Part shown: positions 55,755-64,000 of the stretch, one piece after another | Layout of the letters: every line of letters starts with the position of its first letter | Numbering within the stretch: position 1 is the first letter of the stretch | Source: Cryphonectria parasitica EP155 | Taxonomy: Eukaryota > Ascomycota > Sordariomycetes > Diaporthales > Cryphonectriaceae | Length of the DNA stretch: 64,000 bases | Reading direction: 5' to 3' | Assembly: GCF_011745365.1 (NCBI RefSeq) | Contig: NW_024468910.1 | Coordinates: forward strand, 1,144,068 to 1,208,067 | Position numbers and translations under genes: made by a program | The notes under the pieces: model-generated | What the model was told of the DNA's origin: nothing | The model's database searches: none | What the model saw: only the letters and a program-made list of their open reading frames with translations

Positions 55755-58240
55755 CTAGTATTTTCTGATGCATTTGTAGATTATTCTAACTTTCTGATAT
55801 TTATATGCTAATGCACTATGTATATTCTTGATATAGTTGTTTTGTTTGTTTAGAGTTATTGATTCTGAATTCTTTTCCAAGAATTCAATTCTGAAAGCAG
55901 CATTCAGTTCTCTGTATGCATTGATAAGGTTTTCTGACTTGTTTTGAGCGAAGATGTTCTGTATATCTGAGAAGTCTGTATCTTGGTAATCTGATTGTCT
56001 GCTAAGAGCGTTTGCTTGTTCGTTTTCTAAGCTTTTGCAGTATACAATCTTGAAATCAAACTGTAAAAGGAATTCTGCCTATCTAACTTGTTGCTTATTC
56101 AGAACTTTGGTTGTTATGAATATAGTTAGATTCTTGTGATCCGAGTGAATTATGATTGAGTATTGTATGCTAATGAGATAGTATTGCTATTTCTCGAAAG
56201 CTTTTATTATTGCTATAAGCTTCTGATTAGGGATTCTGTAGTTGACTTCTGAGCTGTTCAGCTTCTTCGAAAAGTTGCTTACAACTCTTAGATGCTCTTA
56301 GTTATCTTGCTAATCAAGTTGTTCTTCAAGTATATATTCTAATGCATTAGTCTCAACTTTAAAAGATTTGTAAGAATCTGCTTTATATAGAATTAGCTCT
56401 GAAGTAATATATCTAATAATCTTATCAAAAGCTTCTTATATCTTGAAGGTTTATTCGAAAGATTGATTCTTTTTAGTAAGATTTGTAAGAGAGTATGCAA
56501 TCCAGCTGTAGTTTTTGATAAACTGCTTATAGAAGTTAATATATCTGAGAAAAGATCTAATGTTTCTAATATTCTTAGGAATTAGCTAGTTTCTAATAGC
56601 TTCTATCTTATCTTTCTATAGCTTGATGCATTCTAGCTTGATTGTGAATCTGAGATAATCGATTTTTTGTATATGAAAGTAGCTTTTTGCGAGTTTTACA
56701 AGGAGTTTCGCATTCTGAAGCATTTGCAATACTGTTTCCATATATTCCTTATATTCTTCCAGTATTCGGAAGTAAATAAGAATATTATTAAGATAGATAA
56801 TAATGAATTAATCCAGATGCTTGCATAGAATATGATTGATTATTTCTTAGAATGAAGCTGGAGCATTCGTTAAACTGAAGAGCATAATCAAATATTCATA
56901 ATATTCATAGCGTATTCTGAAAGCAGTTTTCCATTCTTCTTCTTCTTTTATTCTGATTAGATATAAGCTTCTTTTAAGTCTAGAATTGTAAACTATTATA
57001 CTTCTTGCAATCTATCTCATAGTTTCTTAATAAGTAGCAATGGATATTAGTTCTTAATTGTAATATTGTTAAGTTGCCTGTAGTTAATGCATAGCCTGAG
57101 CTTGCTATTTTTCTTAAGTACAAATAGGATGGGATATTCTGCTAGTGATTGCAATAATCATATATATTTCTTTTTAAAGTTTTCATTGAGATACTCTCTG
57201 AGTGCTTCTAGTTATACTTTGTCTAGTCTATAGATAGGAAAGAATTTCAGCTATTTCCCTTTCTGCAGTAGGATTTCGTAATTATATAAGCTGTATTCTA
57301 GCAATCCCGTATCTAATTCTTTCTGAAACAGTTTCTTGAACTTATAGTATTCTCGTAATATGTTTGCAAGTATTGGTTCTGATTTCTATGCTGTTTCTGC
57401 TATCTGAAGGAATAGTAGATACTGCTGAGCGTGCTTCTTTTCTGATAGCGTTTTTGAAGGCTTTAAGCGTTTGCTCCGGGCTGAATCGAGCGCTCGAGAG
57501 CCTGATTTCGAGGTTTTTCCTGTGTAGATCTACAATCCACTTTCTGAAGCTTTTCTTTATTGCTCCGAAGCGGACTGATGTGCTGAGGGTCTCGCTTCCG
57601 TTATTTTGCTAACCTGTTAGCGCTCTAGCACTGTTTGGGTTCGCTTGTTACTAGGTTCTTCTCCTTGAACTGCTAGCCTCGCTGACTTAAAGGTATATAT
57701 GAAGTTATATGAAGCCTCTTTTCTTGAGTGTCTTTCAACAACTAGCTTTGATCCTACGCTGTTAATTGCAACTATCTCTCTGAGTATAGCTTATTCTCAT
57801 AAGATCTAGCTAGTAGTCCAATCGATTCGAGAATTATGCTTCTTGAGCTATGGAAATCCTACAATCAGCTTATGCTATGCTGTATCCGTAATATCAAAAG
57901 AAACTCTGATTGCGTATTCTTGAATTGAGATAGGTAGATAATTAGTCTTCTTATTGATTACTTCTTAGTTGTATGCAATAGATTGTTCTTTTACAGTGCT
58001 GAGGATATATGATTGCTTCTTTCATTTCCACTATAGTTATGCTTAGTTGATAATGTATAAGAATATAAAGTTTTCCTAAGCGCTACTATTCAATAGTGCG
58101 CTATACTTATATTCTTGAATGTATATATCGAACTTGATATAAGCATAGTCTGCCTTGAAAGCTTTATATAGGAATCGTTCTAATCTAATTATCTGCAGTT
58201 TCTTTATAAGCGATTCTGTTCTTTTGAGTTTATCGAGAAT
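55755..58240 (-). pseudogene. pol: E3 pol, 5' part (protease, RT, RNase H)
   Basis: Minus-strand frame with dense stops. The RT active site reads YLNN (near 56790), the protease motif lies near 58090. The plus-strand ORF 57364-57612 is a shadow of the pre-RT region. It continues after E2 at 48188. Confidence 0.8.
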
Positions 58241-60306
58241 CGCTTATTCTTTTAAGCCTGCTTCGCTGCTTCTTGAGCGAGCTTCTTAGCTTATTTTTGC
58301 TTGTATCATTATTATTCCTAGTCTTTCTTCTATTAATGCTAGTTGCAAACCTTATTATTGATATGAATTGTACAGAATATTGTTTTGCACTATTACTATT
58401 CTATTTTCTTGTTTATGCATTGCATGGAATAGTTGTCTAATAGTTCAATATATACATTATAGTGCTGCTTGTTAAGAACTTCTCTAAAGCGGAATTCTTA
58501 TTCTTTAATAGCTTGAAGAATTTGTTCTAGTTTCTGAATGGAAAATCATTTGTAATATACTTTCTCTGAGAAATGCGTTCTGCAGCTATGATAGGTGTAG
58601 AAGATTTATGCTAGTTTGTAATATAGATTGTAAAGTGAACTGATTTGAGAATTCTTATCTTGTTATGCTTCAATGTTTTGCAAGGGGATGCAGATGAAGA
58701 GCTTTTCCAGCTTTATTCTATAAACAAGATATTTAATCTATATTGTTTCCTTATTCTATCCAATGCTGAAGGAAAACCTTCCTGCAGACTTCTTGGGTTT
58801 ATTGTTTACAAGAGATTCTAATAGTTCGTCAGATCGTTTAGCCTAGCTCAATCCTTCTGCTGCTTGAAAAACGTTCTTAATATCGTTCAGATACTTGTAT
58901 CAGTAGCTAAGAGAATATCATTCCTTATCCATATTCCTAATCATAGTGCTTAGCATAAGCAATGAAGAATATTAAAGAGTATTGTTACTAAGCTCTTCTT
59001 TTAATGCCTGAATGCCCTGTTTCGTGACTTCAGAGCAATCCGAGTTACTGCTGTTCGTGATAGTGCTGAGTATATGCTCTCATCCTGCTGTTGCTATCTA
59101 TCTGCAGTATCTAGATTTCTAAGGAAACCATTCTGAATCTTCCTTACTTGAGAGATATATTAAGCAGTTGTTGTTGTAGCAGAATGTTCAGCTAAGACTT
59201 CCGTAATCAACAGGATCCGATACTTGCTCCAAGAGAATGTTTTTGCTTAGTTGATTGGGTTTCTATTGCTAAGCGATATTCATCTAGCATTCTTTCTGAA
59301 CTAATTGCTATTTATTCTTTCAGGATTGATAGCAATTGTATGCTATATATTTCTGTTTGTTGCAGTTATAGCAAGTAATACTATTCCTCTTGCTATACTG
59401 CCTGCTAGCTGCATTAAGTTTTATAAGACCAGCATGCATAGTGCTGCTCTAAGCTATACTGCTATATCGACTGCTATTTTTATTTTAAAGTTTCTTGCTT
59501 ATATTAGCTGAAAACCTTCAAGTTTAGCTTTCTTTCTTCTTAGATTTCTCTACTCATCATTTATACAGATAGTTATTAATGCAGATTGCTTGGTTTGAGA
59601 ATATTGCAAAGTTCTCTAGCTAATTCTGCTTGGAGATTTCATTCTTAATATTATTCTTAAGCTCCTTATAATAATATTCCATGAGATTCTTATCTTTTTA
59701 CAGAAGTCTTGCTAAAAGCTGCTTGAATCTAACTGTATAAGCAGAAGCTAATTTAATCTGCTTGAGATTTATAAGCTGCTGAGCTGTAATATATTCTTCA
59801 TTGAAATTGCTAAAGATTTCTTTAAGAGCTTTCTCAAAGCTTTCAAAAGAATTAAATATATTCTTAGTATTCTGAGTATATATATTGAGATTATTCTGAT
59901 GCTCCAGATAGTTATATAGAGAAAGCTTGTATTAGATAAGAGTATTCTTTTCGAAATGAGTTCTTGCAAGAATAACTTTCTCAGATTCCCTAATAAACTG
60001 AGTTGCATGATACAAAAAGTACGCTCTGCAGTAGATGAGAAACCCATGCAGTATCTTTTGATTACTATTATATATAGCAAGCTTATTCATCTTGTATGCT
60101 TTTCTAGCGCTACTGATAGTTGCAGAGGTAAACTGCGCCTGCTAAGCTTATTAAGCTAGCTGAGCTTGTTAATTAGCAATAATAGCGCTCTAAGCTTGCT
60201 GTTATTCGCGCAGGTTCTGAATACGCTGAATAAGTTAGTATATCTAGTTAATTAGTTCTTCCTAAGTAGAAGCATACAAGAACGAAAGGATTTCTGGAGA
60301 AGCTAT
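58206..60306 (-). pseudogene. gag: E3 gag
   Basis: Start codon changed to ATA (60306-60304), gag stop TAA at 58208-58206. The length is not a multiple of three, so at least one indel is present. The gag domain near 60080-59560 is readable; the CCHC knuckle near 59370 has Cys to Tyr/Thr changes. Confidence 0.78.
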
Positions 60307-60365
60307 CGTATTCCGTATTGCTCAAGAAGTAATACCGAACCATTCTTAAACAAGAATTGTTAAAA

Positions 60366-60819
60366 TGTAATAAGCACTGCAGCAATCCAAAGATTTCTAA
60401 GTATACGAAGGGATTTATGCTAATAAAAGCGATATCAAAGTATCAAGTCCTTGAATACGGAATCATACAAGTCTTAATAAGCGATGCAAGTATTCACTGC
60501 CTTTGGAGCTATCAGAGTTGAGAGTAATCTGATACTTAGATTGACAACTGAAGAGCTATGTACTGAATCTATCTAATGGTAATGAATGTTTGCTTATATA
60601 TCCAGCTCTTCAGTGTGGCTCGTTGGGATCGCTGGCGAGCTCAGCGATCCAAGGTGTGAAGCTCGTCGGGATCGCTGGCGAGCCCAGCGATCCTCCCTCC
60701 TTTACAACCCTAACCCTGGGTTATGTAATCAATGTTTTGTCAGAACGTTGGATTCTTAACACCTGGTCCTTGTTACTCGTGACCTGTTTCGTGACCTGCA
60801 TGTTGGATGGGTCATAACA
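60366..60819 (-). repeat. 5' LTR of E3
   Basis: 454 bp, reverse. It contains AACCCTAACCCTGGG (telomere-like) at about 60708-60722 and two GGATCGCT...AGCGATCC palindromes. The adjacent primer site reads TTTTAACAATTCTTG on the minus strand, the family site with two transitions. Confidence 0.93.
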
Positions 60820-60838
60820 CCCTGAAAGAGAGAAAAGA

Positions 60839-61052
60839 TGTCAGGTGGAAAGGTTGCAAAGGCAATGTGGCGAGGTCTTTTCTCTCTTTCAGGGGCATAC
60901 AACCAGAATAACATTGAGGCCTAAGGAGCTAAGTTCTGCTCAGCAGTGCTGATGTGGCTAGAAAGCCGCTTTATAGCCGCATATTGCTTAGTCATCCGTA
61001 ATCCAGCTGGCTTAGCTGGCTCTGAGCCTTGCTGGCACAATCGGCCCTGACA
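60839..61052 (-). mobile_element. Solo LTR-B, reverse, inside the 3' LTR-B of element B
   Basis: 214 bp starting TGTCAGGTGG and ending CGGCCCTGACA, flanked by AAAGA on both sides (60834-60838 and 61053-61057). Little diverged from 32722-32935. Confidence 0.93.
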
Positions 61053-61094
61053 AAAGACCTCGCCACATTGCCTTTGCAACCTTTCCACCTGACA

Positions 61095-61732
61095 TAAGCT
61101 AAAGCTGATTTAGTTTGCTTTAGATTCATAAGTTATTAAGCTATAGTATATTCTTTATTAGAATTGCTAAAAGCTTCTCTTAAAGCTTTTTCAAAGCTTG
61201 CAAAGAAATTGAATATATTCTTTATATCTTGAATATATGCATTAAGATTATTCTAATACTTCAGATGATTATATAGAGAAGATTTATATCAAATAAGAGC
61301 ATTCTTCTTAAGGCGGATTTCAGTGAAAATGATCTTTTCATGCTCGGATATAAACTGAATTGCATAATATAGAAAGTATGCTTTATAGTAAGTAAGAAAT
61401 CCATAAAGCATTTTATAAGTATTATTATATATAGCTAGCTTATTCACCTTATATGCTTTCCTGATATTACTAATAACTATAGAAATAAGCTATACTTGCT
61501 AAGCTTATTAATCTTGCTATTCTAGCTAAGCTTGCTAATTAGCAATAATAATACTCTAAGCCTGCTGCTGATTGCATAATTCCTAAATATGCTGAATAAG
61601 CTAATATATCTGATTAATCAGTTCTTTCTAAGTAGGAGCGCATAAGAATGAAGAGAATTCTTGAAAAGCTATTATATTCCGTCTTGCTTCAGAGAATAAT
61701 ACTGAATCATTTCTGAATAAAAGTTATTAAAA
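61095..61732 (-). pseudogene. gag: Gypsy gag fragment, strongly RIP-mutated
   Basis: Matches E3 59740-60360: the block around 61180-61270 aligns with the gag-domain segment encoding AQQLMNLKQ. It lies directly upstream (in element sense, to the left) of its own reversed 5' LTR. The rest of the element is missing at the junction with element B. Confidence 0.7.
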
Positions 61733-62208
61733 TATAATAAGCGCATTACAATATCCGAAGATCTATAGTATATAAAAAAGATTTATGCTAACAAGAGCAG
61801 TATCAAAGTAGAATTTACTGAATACAGAAATATAACTAAGTAATCTGTACAAGTACTGATTATTCGCTTTTGAAGCTATTCAAATATATAATAAATAAAT
61901 ACTTAGATTAATAACTGAAAAGCTATATTCTGATAGTTTATCTAGTAATAATGAATATAGTCTTATATATTCAGCTCTTTAGTATGAGTTAATAGAGTTG
62001 ATTGTTAACTCTTTCAACTAGTTAATAGGGTTAATTGTTGACTTTTTTAATTATGCAATTCTTATAATTTTAATTCTGGTTATATAATCCTAACTTGTGT
62101 TTCTTCATAAGCTAGTGCTGAATTCCTAGCGCTGAAGGATCCGCTCTGAGTGTTCTTAGTGCTGTGCTGTTTCCTTGTTGTGATCTGCATGTTGGATGAG
62201 TTATAACA
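61733..62208 (-). repeat. Gypsy-family LTR, reverse, of the gag fragment
   Basis: About 476 bp, from TATAATAAGCGC to GGATGAGTTATAACA. Heavily transitioned relative to the family (for example GATGGGTCATAACA to GATGAGTTATAACA). Confidence 0.8.
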
Positions 62209-62678
62209 GGAGATGATATTATAACTCATTCAGCATGCAGATTATAAAGCAAGCTTCGCTGAACAAGAAACCAGAAATCAGAATCCAACAGCAAACAATC
62301 ATTGGAATTAGATAAGCAGAGATTAGAATTGAATTACAACAGAACGAGTAAGCTACTTACTGAATTACAGTAAGCTGCTTACTGAATCATCAAGCTCCGG
62401 ATCAAGAATTACAGTAAGTCAGATGAGCTACGCTAAAGAGCTGGATATATAAGAATACATTCATTATCATTAGATAGACTATTAGAATATAGCTCTTCAG
62501 TTATCAATCTAAGTATTCATTTATTACATACTTAAATAGCCCCAAAAGCGAATGATCAGCACTTGCACGGATTACAGTTATATTCTGTATTCAGTGAATT
62601 CTACTTTGATACCGCTCTTGTTAGCATAAACCTTTTGTATACTTCAGATCTTCGGATATTGCAGTGCATATCATTACA
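62209..62678 (+). repeat. Polypurine-tract remnant plus gypsy-family LTR, forward
   Basis: GGAGATGA (62209-62216) is the family polypurine tract, followed by an LTR from TATTATAACTCATTC (former TGTTATGACCCATCC) to ATCATTACA. It abuts the reversed LTR before it, so two elements meet head to head. Confidence 0.75.
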
Positions 62679-63030
62679 TCATGCAAGTGCTGATTATTCA
62701 TCTTTGGAGCTATTCAAGTATATAATAAATGAATACTTAGATTGATGATTGAAGAGCTATATTCTGATAGCCTATCTAATGATAATAAATGTATTCTTAT
62801 ATATTCAGCTCTTCAGTGTGGCTCATCTGGCTCACTATGATCCTCGATTCAGCGCTTGGTAATCCAGTGAGCAGCTCACTGCGATCCAGTGAGTAGCTCA
62901 CTCTTTTCATCGTGATCCAACCCTAACCCTTGCTTATCTAAGCCCAATGGTTGTTCGCTGTTGGATCCCGATTCCTGTTCCTTGTTTGGCAGGGCCTGCT
63001 TTGTGACCTGCATGCTAGATGGGTCATAAC
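62679..63030 (-). repeat. Truncated gypsy-family LTR, reverse
   Basis: Begins inside the LTR at TCATGCAAGTGCTG and ends GCTAGATGGGTCATAACA. Contains CCAACCCTAACCC near 62920. Together with 62217-62678 it forms an inverted LTR pair. Confidence 0.75.
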
Positions 63031-63097
63031 ATCCTGCGTAACCTGACCACCTCCGAACATCAAATCCTAGCTGAGCGGAGTTTTTGTTGCTCCTTAA

Positions 63098-63319
63098 CAA
63101 CCTCCACCAGATGAAAATCTGATAAAACGACGCGCAACGACTATAGCTGAAGTATACTTTAGTAAATTTTATTCTCTTCTTAAATCAAGAAAGATTGAAT
63201 ATGGGAAGGATGATTATTGGGCTCTTGAGTCTCTGGATATCGACTCTATTGTAGAATATAGCTTGGAATTATCATTCACTATGCACCCCAGCGCAGTCAG
63301 TCTCTGGTTCACAGTCTAG
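63098..63319 (+). pseudogene. Exon remnant of an unknown host gene
   Basis: A 73-codon frame (QPPPDENLIKRRATTIAEVY to SLWFTV) is open to a TAG. Just upstream is an in-frame TAA at 63095-63097. It reads like protein (YGKDDYWALESLDIDS) and lies right after the LTR cluster, so the retrotransposons may have destroyed its 5' part. No family recognised. Confidence 0.4.
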
Positions 63320-63897
63320 CCAAGCACTTCTATAGATCTTATTTGAAAATTTTATGCTATACTACAATTGACCTTATACACTTACAGATAAGATTTTGTT
63401 CTCTTTAAAGCTAGTGCTGCTTAAGTATTTGGAATACATACCTTGTTATGTCCGTAACTCGTCTGGGAGACTGTCGTATCGATAGGCCTTACAGGATTCA
63501 TAGCTATCGAAACAATGCCCATGGATAATATTCTGAATCTATATAGTACATCATTTTACATGCATTCCTCAGTTGTTCTGCAGTTTTGCTTAATTAAGCA
63601 TAGAATATATGTAGAAGGAGACCCAAAGCAAAGGTTCTGGCTATACTTAGGATCTTAACAGGCCTAGCCAATTGGCCCAACCTGGTGGTTCTAATCTTTT
63701 GAGGGTGGGCGGATGTGTCTAAAATCTGCGACCACCTACCTCATCCACCCGCAATGGCACGCACTCAGGCTCAATTACGCATCGATTAGCACGTGTATCA
63801 CAACATAACGCTCGATTATCAAGGTACTCGTCCCGTGCTCTACTACATTCTCATCAAGCTGATTATTGGCAGGAGAGGAACAATAGGATAGGGTGTA
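63320..63897. other. No gene seen
   Basis: AT-rich to 63640, then mixed. No motif. Confidence 0.4.
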
Positions 63898-63982
63898 AAA
63901 TATACGAAACCGTTCCACTAAATTTGGTATACTACAGCCCTCTGCACGCTCTGGGGAGTACACCAAATTTTTTCGTATATTT
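63898..63982. repeat. Compound inverted repeat
   Basis: AAATATACGAAA (63898-63909) pairs perfectly with TTTCGTATATTT (63971-63982). Inside it AAATTTGGTATA (63920-63931) pairs with TACACCAAATTT (63959-63970) with one mismatch. It could be a hairpin, an operator or the end of a small DNA element continuing past the window. Confidence 0.65.
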
Positions 63983-64000
63983 AAATCTATATCCTAGAAA

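Larger units (their letters stand above)
45831..60819 (-). mobile_element. Full-length Ty3/gypsy retrotransposon E3, reverse, carrying E2 inside
   Basis: LTRs are 45831-46284 (3') and 60366-60819 (5'), 454 bp each, flanked by CCCTG (45826-45830 and 60820-60824). Without E2 and its duplicated CTAGT it measures about 7.4 kb, like E1 and E2. It sits inside an LTR-B. It is the most RIP-damaged of the full-length copies. Confidence 0.94.
43487..61094 (+). mobile_element. Non-autonomous LTR element B, host of E3 and of a solo LTR-B
   Basis: LTR-B copies (214 bp) stand at 43487-43700 and, in three pieces, at 45668-45830 + 60825-60838 + 61058-61094. The pieces add up to exactly 214 bp after removal of E3 (duplication CCCTG) and a reversed solo LTR-B (duplication AAAGA). 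The 1967-bp interior (43701-45667) encodes no gag or pol and consists largely of tandem arrays; a purine tract GATAAGAGGGAACA precedes the 3' LTR. The outer flanks GCCTG and TAAGC do not match, so one end may have recombined. Confidence 0.8.

Overview
The window is nuclear DNA of a filamentous ascomycete (Pezizomycotina; an Aspergillus/Penicillium-like eurotiomycete fits, but the sequence does not prove it). The signs are 48-76 bp introns with GTRNGT donors and CTRAY branch points, Tc1/mariner and Ty3/gypsy elements, and long AT-rich tracts in which CAR, CGA and TGG codons have become stops and GAC/GAT (Asp) has become AAC/AAT (Asn). That C-to-T plus G-to-A signature is repeat-induced point mutation (RIP).

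Layout. 1-15 kb is gene-poor accessory DNA. It holds one intact gene for a two-RRM RNA-binding protein (6569-7728), an intact small gene (11008-11538) and remnants of a zinc-cluster regulator, an FHA-type protein, an ABC ATPase and membrane proteins. Two gene families (793 with 11008, and 2150 with 13895) and an inverted 45-bp minisatellite recur about 11-12 kb apart, as in an old segmental duplication. At 15337-19990 a solo LTR is split by a complete 4.2-kb Tc1/mariner transposon. The transposon carries a second, convergent gene for a 788-residue accessory protein. 20-24 kb holds two heavily mutated genes: a fused HD-domain nucleotidase/nucleoside-monophosphate kinase and a zinc-cluster regulator. 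24.8-30.7 kb is the healthy island: four apparently intact intron-containing genes of unknown function, one encoding a four-helix membrane protein.

32-63 kb is a retrotransposon nest. Three full-length chromodomain Ty3/gypsy elements of one family, each with matching 5-bp target duplications, lie here: E1 35941-43352; E3 45831-60819, reverse; E2 48189-55754, inside E3. A non-autonomous LTR element (B) made largely of minisatellites hosts E3, and solo LTRs and deleted copies surround them. All copies seem dead: catalytic Asp residues of protease, reverse transcriptase and integrase are changed to Asn.

Most notable: (i) all four gypsy copies carry, antisense and tail-to-tail with pol, a conserved accessory gene for a zinc-cluster-like plus coiled-coil protein; (ii) the gypsy family, and apparently element B, have primer sites complementary to their own LTR, pointing to self-priming; (iii) the two-gene Tc1/mariner element; (iv) the HD/nucleotide-kinase fusion. 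Functions are inferred from motifs read by eye; no database search was run.
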